DNA from: Sulfurimonas sp.
GTDB taxonomy: Bacteria > Campylobacterota > Campylobacteria > Campylobacterales > Sulfurimonadaceae
DNA length: 14,090 nucleotides
Reading direction: 5' to 3'
NCBI GenBank assembly: GCA_026987995.1
Contig: JALSMC010000187.1
Span: 1-14,090, forward strand
Positions 1-6,552 of the stretch are shown here, in pieces; within the stretch, counting starts at the first letter, position 1, and each line of letters starts with the position of its first letter. The notes beneath the pieces were generated by a model, which saw nothing but the letters and a program-made list of their open reading frames with translations, was not told the origin of the DNA and did no database searches. The position numbers and the translations under genes were made by a program.

Positions 1-486
1 CCCTTTTTGTATCTTAGATGCAAGAAGTGGAGAGAGTTTATAACCCACAACACGGTCAAGCATACGACGAGCTTGTTGTGCATTTATCATGTCCATGTCA
101 AGAGTACGAGCTGATTCAAGAGCATGTTTGATAGCAGTCTTAGTGATCTCGTGAAAAACTATACGAGGTAATTCAGCAGGGTCTTTTTTAATAGCATGGG
201 CAATATGCCACCCAATAGCTTCACCCTCGCGATCCTCATCGGTCGCGATATAGATAGTGTCAGCTTTTTTGGCAAGAGCTTTTATCTCTTTAACGATGGC
301 AGCATTCTCTTTTGCTACTGAGTAAGTAGGAACAAGGTGCTTTGTCTCTTCATCAACTTTGATTCCAAAACGAGATTTAGGAAGGTCACGGATATGCCCT
401 TTAGAAGCGATAACCTCATACCCTTTTCCTAAAAAGTTCTTTATAGTCTTCGCTTTAGCGGGGGACTCTACGATAATTAATTTCAA
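1..486 (-). CDS. topA: DNA topoisomerase I, N-terminal part (runs off window)
   Basis: Type IA topoisomerase that relaxes negative supercoils by single-strand cleavage in the cytoplasm. The 162 visible codons read MKLIIVESPAKAKTIKNFLG at the start, followed by the TOPRIM acidic cluster ATDEDREGEAIGWHIAHAI (about residues 81-99), FHEITKTAI, and the core motif ARRMLDRVVGYKLSPLL near the cut end. These are hallmark topA segments; the active-site tyrosine and zinc domains lie outside the window. The start is a TTG codon at 486-484; no ATG in frame fits, the protein begins exactly at the conserved IIVESPAKAKTI segment, and an AGGA Shine-Dalgarno (complement of 494-497) sits 7 nt upstream. It is divergent from the DUF2920 gene and not functionally tied to the flagellar cluster. 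Confidence 0.96.
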   Translation of the reverse strand, partial: MKLIIVESPAKAKTIKNFLGKGYEVIASKGHIRDLPKSRFGIKVDEETKHLVPTYSVAKENAAIVKEIKALAKKADTIYIATDEDREGEAIGWHIAHAIKKDPAELPRIVFHEITKTAIKHALESARTLDMDMINAQQARRMLDRVVGYKLSPLLASKIQKG

Positions 487-505
487 ATAGTATTCCTATA
501 TATAT

Positions 506-511
506 AGTATA
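506..511 (-). promoter_or_regulatory. candidate sigma-70 -10 element for topA
   Basis: Reading the minus strand, TATACT (complement of 506-511) lies in the AT-rich spacer. It would start transcription near 499, leaving a leader of about a dozen bases that carries the AGGA ribosome site. No convincing -35 is visible, which is common in Campylobacterota promoters. A neighbouring TATATA run makes the exact choice uncertain. Confidence 0.4.
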
Positions 512-528
512 GTAAATTGGTTTTAGTT

Positions 529-556
529 TTGGAAGTGTAGCTAAAAAAGATAAAAT
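529..556 (+). promoter_or_regulatory. candidate sigma-70 promoter for the DUF2920 gene
   Basis: TTGGAA at 529-534 and TAAAAT at 551-556 are separated by 16 nt and precede the chosen ATG by about 60 nt. The fit to consensus is moderate. No TAAA-N15-CCGAT sigma-28 site and no GG-N10-GC sigma-54 site was seen in 487-614, so the gene is probably not in the late flagellar class. Confidence 0.3.
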
Positions 557-614
557 TGTGAAAATTGTTTTGATTATTATTAAAATTACTATAGAGTTCT
601 ATAGGAGAAATTCA

Positions 615-1802
615 ATGATAAGAGTAACAAAAGAGATAGTAGGGTGCGATGATTTTGAGTTAGGGATAAAAAGAGAAACACCTTTGAAATATATCCTGAC
701 ATACCCTAAAAATGTAGTTCCAAAAGCCATTGTATTTATAATTCCTGGTTTTGGAGAAGATACAAACAGTGGATATATGGAGCATGTAAGTAAATATGTG
801 GCGGAAAATTTTTCTGTTGGCGTTGTAAATGTTTTTTATCACTGCTTTAATTCAAGAGAAACCAATGGCGCTACTTTAGAGTTTGATGATTTTGATATCG
901 ATGTTTTAAAAAGAGTGATTCATAAGTATGATATAGACTTTTCAAATGTAGGAGAGATAACAAAAGAGAGTGTGATACAGAGGTTAAGTGCCGAAAATAA
1001 AGAGATGAGTATTTCCATGACCTTAGTACCCTCTAATGAAGAGTATCAAAATTTTGGGGTGATGCAAGCACTAGACCATTTATATGTTTTAGAAGATATC
1101 AAAAAGATGTCTGGATTAGAGGGTGTAGATAAAGTTATATGTATTGGGAGTAGTCATGGAGGCTATATCGCAAATATGATTGCAAAGATTGACCCAAATG
1201 CGATTGATTATGTTATAGACAACTCTTCTTATACAAAAGCTCCCTTAAATTATGTAGTTGGTAAAGATATCAATATTGATTTTTCTGAGTTTAGAGTAAT
1301 AAATAAGAAAGTAACTATTAACTGTTTTGTACAAACATATTGGACTACAAAAGAGAGTTCGCAATACTATTTTTCAGATGATAGAAAGAGTATAAGAAAT
1401 TTAAATAACACTGAGCATATTAAAACAATGGCTCAAAATGCAAACTCTAAAACAAAGTATATATTTTATCACTCTAGTGAAGATGCTTTAGCTCCAGTAG
1501 CCGACAAAATAGCTTACTCGAAAACACTAGAGTCGTATGGATTTGAATGTACCTTAAAGATTGTATCCAAGCAAGAAGATGTTGATGGAAAATTTATTAA
1601 AAACTTACACCATGGTATGGGAATGTCGATGAAAGAGCTTATAAATATTGAGTTACCATTCATTTTAAAAGAATTTGAAGAACAAAAAAATATCTCTAAT
1701 ATACAAAACGCAACTACATATAAATGTAGTGATATAACTTATGTTTTTGATTTATCCGAGAGTAAATGTATAAATAATGAAAAAAAAGATGAAATTTCCT
1801 AA
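615..1802 (+). CDS. DUF2920 family alpha/beta-hydrolase-like protein
   Basis: A 395-residue protein resembling the Campylobacter '617 family' (DUF2920), found in flagellar glycosylation loci. No reaction is established for the family as far as I know. The sequence has an alpha/beta-hydrolase layout: strand plus oxyanion-type loop FIIPGFGEDTN (41-51), nucleophile elbow G-S-S-H-G (178-182, candidate nucleophile Ser180), candidate acid in SSEDALAP (Asp290), and candidate His332/333 in NLHHGMG. I see no signal peptide, so it is probably cytoplasmic. The start at ATG 615 has AGGAG 7 nt upstream; the longer GTG frame from 558 adds a 19-residue hydrophobic lead with no ribosome site and is rejected. 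The gene precedes flagellin, and its stop codon forms part of the flagellin promoter. A role as esterase or acyltransferase on the flagellin glycan is inference. Confidence 0.88.
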   Translation: MIRVTKEIVGCDDFELGIKRETPLKYILTYPKNVVPKAIVFIIPGFGEDTNSGYMEHVSKYVAENFSVGVVNVFYHCFNSRETNGATLEFDDFDIDVLKRVIHKYDIDFSNVGEITKESVIQRLSAENKEMSISMTLVPSNEEYQNFGVMQALDHLYVLEDIKKMSGLEGVDKVICIGSSHGGYIANMIAKIDPNAIDYVIDNSSYTKAPLNYVVGKDINIDFSEFRVINKKVTINCFVQTYWTTKESSQYYFSDDRKSIRNLNNTEHIKTMAQNANSKTKYIFYHSSEDALAPVADKIAYSKTLESYGFECTLKIVSKQEDVDGKFIKNLHHGMGMSMKELINIELPFILKEFEEQKNISNIQNATTYKCSDITYVFDLSESKCINNEKKDEIS

Positions 1803-1826
1803 AGTTATTTTTTCTCTTACCGATAT
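1800..1826 (+). promoter_or_regulatory. sigma-28 (FliA) promoter of flagellin
   Basis: TAAA at 1800-1803 and ACCGATAT at 1819-1826 are separated by exactly 15 nt, matching the sigma-28 consensus TAAA-N15-GCCGATAA at 4/4 and 6/8 positions. Transcription would start near 1833, giving a leader of about 75 nt. The -35 TAAA contains the TAA stop codon of the preceding DUF2920 gene, so the promoter has no spacer from it. The next downstream gene being flagellin makes the call firm. Confidence 0.88.
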
Positions 1827-1840
1827 TACTAACATCTAGA

Positions 1841-1907
1841 GGCAAGGAAGCCAACAGATAAAATAAAAATATAGAGCCAAAAGCTCTTCCATAGAAAAGG
1901 ATTTATT
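1841..1907 (+). promoter_or_regulatory. flagellin 5' leader: possible CsrA sites, small hairpins and ribosome site
   Basis: The leader holds GGC-AAGGAA-GCC (1841-1852), a short hairpin that would display GGA in its loop. A second hairpin has arms AGAGC (1873-1877) and GCTCT (1883-1887). The ribosome site AAGGA (1897-1901) lies 6 nt before the ATG and has a second GGA. GGA in a loop plus GGA at the ribosome site is the pattern bound by CsrA, which is known to repress flaA translation in Campylobacter with FliW as antagonist. Binding here is inference. The 3' part of the leader is almost repeated before fliD. Confidence 0.4.
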
Positions 1908-2714
1908 ATGGGTTTTAGAATTAACACAAACATCGGTGCTATGAATGCACACAGAAACTCGACTATGAACAATGTTGAACTTGATAAAAGTTTAAATGCT
2001 CTTTCTTCAGGTCTTAGAATTAACAAAGCTGCTGATGATTCAGCAGGTCTTGCTATTGCTAACAAACTTTCAGCTCAGTCTCAAGGACTTGGCCAAGCGG
2101 TTCGTAATGCAAATGATGGTATTGGTCTTTTACAGACTGCTGATGGTGCATTAGAAGAGTATGGAAACATTACTCAGCGTATTCGTGTTCTTGCGGTTCA
2201 ATCAGCCAATGATACACAAGATGCTCAGTCTCGTTCATACATTCAACTTGAGGTTAACTCACTTATTTCAGAAGCTGATCAGATTATGACAAGTACAAAC
2301 TTTAATGGTAAAGGTTTACTTAACGGATCGAGCGCAACGTTAATTATGCAAGTTGGATATCAATCTGCGGATACTATTGATGTTGGTATTTCAGATCTTG
2401 GTAATTTTGGTGTAGTTGATGTATCAACACAAGCTGCTGCAAATGCTGCTATTAGTGCAATGGATGCAAAAATTGTTGTTATTGATAGTACTCGAGCAGA
2501 TATGGGTGCGAACCAGAATCAACTTGAGTCTGTTATTCGTAATATTTCTGTAACACAGGTAAATATTTCTGCTGCGGAATCTAATATTCGAGATGTTGAC
2601 TTCGCCGCCGAGTCCGCCAACTTTAACAAAAGAAACCTACTTGCACAGTCAGGTTCTTATGCGATGAGTCAGGCAAATGCTGTTCAGCAAAATGTAATGA
2701 GACTTTTACAGTAG
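1908..2714 (+). CDS. fliC: flagellin (short, D0-D1 only)
   Basis: Structural subunit of the flagellar filament, exported by the flagellar type III system. The 268 residues hold the conserved N-terminal D0/D1 helices (FRINTNIGAMNAHRN, LSSGLRINKAADDSAGLAIA, NANDGIGLLQTADGAL) and the C-terminal D1/D0 region (SNIRDVDFAAESANFNKRN at 225-243, ending in VQQNVMRLLQ). The middle (about 140-190) is very short, so the D2/D3 domains are missing and the filament surface would be formed by D1. Several Ser/Thr lie in this region (for example S141, S142, T144, S153, T156, S173, T174) and are possible O-glycosylation sites. Salmonella TLR5-contact positions R90, L94 and E114 are matched by R91, L95 and E115, unlike Campylobacter or Helicobacter flagellins. 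AAGGA lies 6 nt before ATG. The gene has its own sigma-28 promoter and a strong terminator, so it is monocistronic. Confidence 0.97.
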   Translation: MGFRINTNIGAMNAHRNSTMNNVELDKSLNALSSGLRINKAADDSAGLAIANKLSAQSQGLGQAVRNANDGIGLLQTADGALEEYGNITQRIRVLAVQSANDTQDAQSRSYIQLEVNSLISEADQIMTSTNFNGKGLLNGSSATLIMQVGYQSADTIDVGISDLGNFGVVDVSTQAAANAAISAMDAKIVVIDSTRADMGANQNQLESVIRNISVTQVNISAAESNIRDVDFAAESANFNKRNLLAQSGSYAMSQANAVQQNVMRLLQ

Positions 2715-2734
2715 TAACTACTTCTCTTACTTTT

Positions 2735-2766
2735 ATAATCTCAGGTTTTTCCTGAGATTATTTTTT
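2735..2766 (+). terminator. Rho-independent terminator of flagellin
   Basis: A perfect 11-bp stem with arms ATAATCTCAGG (2735-2745) and CCTGAGATTAT (2751-2761), a TTTTT loop, and a following T run to 2766. It starts 20 nt after the flagellin stop codon. On the opposite strand the hairpin contains the maf stop codon, but what follows there is A-rich rather than U-rich, so it should terminate mainly the plus-strand transcript. Confidence 0.93.
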
Positions 2767-4770
2767 ATCTATCGCTTCTTTTAAAATCTCTTCATATTTT
2801 TCTTCTATTTCGATAAGTACTCGTGTTATATTTTCTGTAAGGTATTGAATATGCTTTTTAGGATGTTCTAACTCTTTTGTGTTAAGAATATCGAATAGAT
2901 AAGTAACAATATATTTCATATAAAAAAGATATATTAATGTTATAGAGTTTGTTTGAATGTTGTTCGCACTTGGGAGGATACTATCCATGAAGCTTGAAAA
3001 ACGTGATTTATACTTTTCAACATTAGCTGTAATTTTTGTTTTTTGAAATCTTTGTACAATTGCCTTTTTTTCTTTTGCATCATCTATTAAATTTTCAAGG
3101 TTTTGATATTCACTTTTACTCAAACCTTTTTGTGAAATTTTATTTAGGCTTGAGCAAATTTCATCATGAATAATCTTTTTATCAAGTATCTTAAATTGTG
3201 AAATATCTATAGAATCAATATGAGTAGGAGTAGTTTTATTAAAATGGGCTCCATCGTTTAAATTGTATGTTTTTTGATCTGCTGTTTGTATTTGCATTGT
3301 AAAAAGGTTAATATTGCTTATAGATATTAAAAAGTTAGATGTTGTAGTGACTTTCTCTTGAAAGTTTCCTTGTGTCTTTACTGTACTCGTGTTCATAGTG
3401 AAAGTATCTTCAACTATACCTGTCTTTTCAAGATCTAGTTTTTGTGATTGGATATGTTCTTCTGTGTGTGTTGCCCCTGTCTCTTGGTCAAGTGCTAAGT
3501 CTAAACCTAAGAGGTATAACTCTTTAACATTTAAACTTAAAGAGAGACCAAAACTTTGTGAACCTACACATGGTGCGATAATAGAGCCAAAGTTTTCTTT
3601 GAACTGTGTAATATTCTGATAGATAAAAAGATGTTCATCATTTATCAGGTCTATATGTTCTTGAAGTACAGAAGAGGAAAATATTGCCACTGTATTTGCT
3701 AGATAGTTTTTAGAGTCTATATCTTTGTAGTGTGCTAAACTGGCCTCAAACCCATCAGCATGTGTGACTATATCTGGAGTGATACCCTCTTTATAAAGTA
3801 GGGATAAAGAAGCAGAAACAGCCATAACGATGAAACGGTTATGATGCTCTTTTAACCACTGTATATGTTTTTTAAGAGAGGGACCAGCTGCTACGAGTAA
3901 GAGAGGTTTTTGAGAAAAAATAGTGTTCTGTTGTTTGTTTTTAACATTGATAAACCTGTATTTATTTGCTAATAAATGAAGAGGCTTTGTAAGTTGTCCT
4001 AAGAGTGCTGTATATGTAAAGCTTAAATGATTTTGTGTAGCTATAACTGTTTGTATATCCTTAAACTTTATCTCTTTGTGATGGTGCATCTGATAAAATT
4101 TTATAAAATGATTATAGGTATAAAGATCACTTAAAAAATCTGAGATAGTCTCTTGGTGTTTCTCATCATCAAATATCCAAAAAAACAGTTTAGCTTCTTT
4201 TGCGATTTTAGCATAGTTAGTTGTAAAGAGCGAAAGACGAAAAAGTTCTAAATCATCTTCAATGATAAGATACTGTTTTGCTTTAATTTTTCTATGGACT
4301 GATTCAATATGCAGACCGAGTCCTACACCAAGAAATACAAATTTATATATCTGTAGCATCGTAGTTTTAGTCTTATGAGCAACCTTATTTGCATAATCAA
4401 CTATTGGAATAATCCCACTATAAGAGCTCTCTAAAACACTCTTTTGTGTATAGTGGTCAATGTCATGTTGTGAAAATTCCCTATGTATAAAGGTCTCTAA
4501 AACATTTTCATTTTTACTATAGTTAATAGAGTCTGCTACTAGCCTTGCATGTTCTTTACTGTTGATGGAGTAAAGAGAGCCTTCTACACCAACTTCTTCA
4601 ACATTAAAATAGTTATCGTCGTAGTTTAAGTCATATTTTTCTTTATAGTGACCATGATTAATGGCACTCTCTAAAGCTATAATATTGTTGTAAACTGATG
4701 GTTGATATGTTTTAAGGTATTGGATATTATTATGATAATTCTTTTCTACAGTTTTTTCGATACTTTGCAT
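2758..4770 (-). CDS. maf: Maf motility accessory factor, flagellin nonulosonate glycosyltransferase
   Basis: A 670-residue Maf family protein (DUF115/MAF_flag10), the '1318 family' of Campylobacter, thought to transfer CMP-activated nonulosonic acids (pseudaminic or legionaminic acid) to Ser/Thr of flagellin in the cytoplasm before export. Visible family segments: YKFVFLGVGLGLHI (142-155), IIEDDLELFRLSLF (169-182), then the core PLLLVAAGPSLKKH (289-302), FIVMAVSASLSLLYKEGITPDIVTHADGF (313-341) and LYLLGLDLALDQETGATHT further on; the C-terminal 200 residues are mostly helical and charged. The ATG at 4770 has only a distant AGGA (11 nt). It is the last gene of the minus-strand block, 43 nt after legF, and converges on flagellin, its likely acceptor. 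The donor is inferred to be CMP-legionaminic acid because the upstream genes make it. Confidence 0.93.
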   Translation of the reverse strand: MQSIEKTVEKNYHNNIQYLKTYQPSVYNNIIALESAINHGHYKEKYDLNYDDNYFNVEEVGVEGSLYSINSKEHARLVADSINYSKNENVLETFIHREFSQHDIDHYTQKSVLESSYSGIIPIVDYANKVAHKTKTTMLQIYKFVFLGVGLGLHIESVHRKIKAKQYLIIEDDLELFRLSLFTTNYAKIAKEAKLFFWIFDDEKHQETISDFLSDLYTYNHFIKFYQMHHHKEIKFKDIQTVIATQNHLSFTYTALLGQLTKPLHLLANKYRFINVKNKQQNTIFSQKPLLLVAAGPSLKKHIQWLKEHHNRFIVMAVSASLSLLYKEGITPDIVTHADGFEASLAHYKDIDSKNYLANTVAIFSSSVLQEHIDLINDEHLFIYQNITQFKENFGSIIAPCVGSQSFGLSLSLNVKELYLLGLDLALDQETGATHTEEHIQSQKLDLEKTGIVEDTFTMNTSTVKTQGNFQEKVTTTSNFLISISNINLFTMQIQTADQKTYNLNDGAHFNKTTPTHIDSIDISQFKILDKKIIHDEICSSLNKISQKGLSKSEYQNLENLIDDAKEKKAIVQRFQKTKITANVEKYKSRFSSFMDSILPSANNIQTNSITLIYLFYMKYIVTYLFDILNTKELEHPKKHIQYLTENITRVLIEIEEKYEEILKEAIDKK

Positions 4771-4812
4771 TTATTGAGCTTTCCTATGACGAAATTTAAT
4801 TATTTGTAGCAA

Positions 4813-4818
4813 ATTATA
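4813..4818 (-). promoter_or_regulatory. possible internal promoter (-10) for maf
   Basis: On the minus strand a perfect TATAAT (complement of 4813-4818) overlaps the legF stop codon and lies about 42 nt before the maf ATG. It would give a leader of about 36 nt. No -35 was recognised and AT-rich DNA produces such hexamers by chance, so this is only a candidate for extra maf transcription. Confidence 0.28.
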
Positions 4819-5503
4819 TACCATGTTCTAGAAGTGTTTGAGCAAGATAAAAATCAATTCTCTCATCAATATCAATAGAGTGCTCTTTACTCATCACAAA
4901 AGCAAAGATATTTTTTTTGAGAAAAAAGCTTTTTTCTTCTAAAAACTTTTCTAGTTTGCAGATATATATTGCACCATTAAGTCTATAGTATGGTTGTAGA
5001 TCTTGACTTCTGCTTTTGAGAACTATGGGGGATAAAAAGTTTTCCATTGAACAATCATCTTCTAAGGTATTTGCCCAAAGAGGAGAGTGCTCCATTTGAC
5101 ACACACTAATGATAGCATCAGCATCTTTCTCTTCTAAAAGTTTAATTGCATTTTGGATATCTTGAGTATCGCGTAGTGGTGAGGTAGCTTGTAATAGGAT
5201 GATATAATCAGTTTCTTCAGAGTTTTTAATAGCATGAATAATAGCATCATTTGTCGATGCAGTGTCACTTGCAAGTTCAAATGGTCGTTTTAATTTTTTA
5301 GCTCCATACTGTGTAGCAATATCTAAGATTTTCTCATCATCACTTGAAACTAAGGTTGTAGTTATTTGAGGTGTTTGAAGTGCTGCCTCTATACTCCATG
5401 CGATAAGCGGTTTTCCAGCCAAATCTAAACTATTTTTATGAGGAAGGCGTTTACTCCCTCCGCGTGCAGGTATAATGGCTAAAAATGTTTTCTTTTTGCT
5501 CAC
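4814..5503 (-). CDS. legF: CMP-legionaminic acid synthetase (acylneuraminate cytidylyltransferase family)
   Basis: A 229-residue NeuA/PseF/PtmB family enzyme that activates a nonulosonic acid with CTP to the CMP sugar. The nucleotide-binding P-loop-like start AIIPARGGSKRLPHKN is at 9-24, followed by LAGKPLIAWSIEAAL (28-42), VSSDDEKI, the ILLQATSPLRDTQDI segment and the late RLNGAIYICKLEKF and SIDIDERIDFYLA segments with metal-binding Asp. Length is normal for the family (about 230). The start is GTG at 5503-5501, overlapping the ptmE stop as GTGA; the ATG four bases upstream is out of frame. The family alone does not separate sialic, pseudaminic and legionaminic substrates; legionaminic is inferred from the neighbours LegC, LegG and LegI and the absence of pse genes. 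Confidence 0.9.
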   Translation of the reverse strand: MSKKKTFLAIIPARGGSKRLPHKNSLDLAGKPLIAWSIEAALQTPQITTTLVSSDDEKILDIATQYGAKKLKRPFELASDTASTNDAIIHAIKNSEETDYIILLQATSPLRDTQDIQNAIKLLEEKDADAIISVCQMEHSPLWANTLEDDCSMENFLSPIVLKSRSQDLQPYYRLNGAIYICKLEKFLEEKSFFLKKNIFAFVMSKEHSIDIDERIDFYLAQTLLEHGI

Positions 5504-6552
5504 TCATAGACCTCTTTAAATTCATCATTTGCCTGTTTAAACTCTTCTATACGACCGATGTCAAGCCAATAATCATGGATTGCAAATGAAATTGTCTTAA
5601 GTTTTTTACTTATGGCACTTTCAAAAAGTGTCGGCATATCATAAAAAGTGTCTTTGGGAATGAGTGATAGTAGAGATTTATTAAGTACATAAACACCGCT
5701 GCTTACAAAAAATTTATGGGTTGGCTTCTCTTCTATCGATTTTATATCAATGTCATCAACTTTTACCACACCATAAGGAACTTGAAAGTCATACTCTCTT
5801 ACACCCATTGTTGCCATGCTAGTATGCTTGAGATGATACTCAAGCATATGTTCAAAATTTATGTTTGTAAGAAGGTCACCATTCATCACAAAAAAATCTG
5901 CACTCAGACTCTTATGCATAAGGGTAAGTGCTCCAGCAGTACCCATGCGTTTGTCTTCATGAATATACTCCACATGTACACCAAACCTCTCACCATCACC
6001 AAAATACTCTTTTATTATCTCCCCTTTGTAGCCAAGACTTAAAATAAATTCACTAAATCCATACTTCTTAAAGTTAAGGATAATAGTCTCTAAAATTGGC
6101 TTATCACCTACTTTTAGCATAGGTTTAGGGATAGTCTCAGTTAAAGGGCGCAGTCGTGTTCCAAGACCGCCAACCATCAACACTACTTTTTGTTTTTTCT
6201 GTTGGGGTTGGAGAAGTTCCTCAACTCGTTCAAGTCCGACTATAACTCCATCATTGTTTACAATAGGAATATGTTGGAGCTTTTTTTCAACTGCAAGAGC
6301 AAGTATCTTCTCTCTAGGATGTCCGATAGTACAGAGAGTTGGTTCTCTGAAATAAAGAGATTCTATGGAGTCCTCTAGCGAGAGGTTATTTAAAATACCA
6401 CGACGAATATCTCCATCGGTCAGTGTTCCAAGAAGTTTTTCATCTTGATCGATAATGAGTGCAATCTGCATAGCCCCACTATCGATAACTTTGAGTGCTT
6501 CTTTTATGCTTGATGTTTCTTTTAGCAGTATGTTTTTGTAGTTTTTCATCAT
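5500..6552 (-). CDS. ptmE: PtmE-type sugar-1-phosphate guanylyltransferase with CBS domains
   Basis: A 350-residue fusion. Residues 1-115 form a pair of CBS motifs (KVIDSGAMQIALIIDQDEKLLGTLTDGDIRRG and LQHIPIVNNDGVIVGL), probably a nucleotide-sensing regulatory part. Residues 124-350 are a nucleotidyltransferase domain with the signature MVGGLGTRLRPLTETIPKPM (126-145), SLGYKGEIIKEYFGDG, GTAGAL and the metal site VMNGDLLTN (222-230). In Campylobacter jejuni the equivalent PtmE makes GDP-GlcNAc from glucosamine-1-phosphate derivatives, feeding the legionaminic pathway through GDP-linked intermediates. Nucleotide preference cannot be read from the sequence; GDP is inferred by family and context. 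It begins ATG-ATG at 6552 with a 4-nt ATGA overlap with legG, and ends in a 4-nt overlap with legF, so the genes are translationally coupled. Confidence 0.88.
   Translation of the reverse strand: MMKNYKNILLKETSSIKEALKVIDSGAMQIALIIDQDEKLLGTLTDGDIRRGILNNLSLEDSIESLYFREPTLCTIGHPREKILALAVEKKLQHIPIVNNDGVIVGLERVEELLQPQQKKQKVVLMVGGLGTRLRPLTETIPKPMLKVGDKPILETIILNFKKYGFSEFILSLGYKGEIIKEYFGDGERFGVHVEYIHEDKRMGTAGALTLMHKSLSADFFVMNGDLLTNINFEHMLEYHLKHTSMATMGVREYDFQVPYGVVKVDDIDIKSIEEKPTHKFFVSSGVYVLNKSLLSLIPKDTFYDMPTLFESAISKKLKTISFAIHDYWLDIGRIEEFKQANDEFKEVYE

Noticed and set aside
558..614. Longer GTG start for the DUF2920 protein (19 extra residues, hydrophobic)
   Set aside because: No ribosome site precedes the GTG, whereas ATG 615 has AGGAG at ideal spacing and fits the family start; the extra stretch would look like a false signal peptide.
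2735..2766. Bidirectional terminator serving maf as well
   Set aside because: The minus strand after the stem is A-rich without a U tract, and the maf stop codon is inside the stem, so only plus-strand termination is well supported.
3389..3619. Plus-strand frames opposite maf and the sugar genes
   Set aside because: They are shadows of strongly supported minus-strand genes, with no ribosome sites and no recognisable families.
4911..4936. T8 tract and GAAAAAAGCTTTTTTC palindrome as a phase-variation or regulatory element
   Set aside because: Both lie inside legF and encode ordinary Lys/Phe/Leu codons in an AT-rich gene; a tract this short with no second frame effect nearby is weak evidence.
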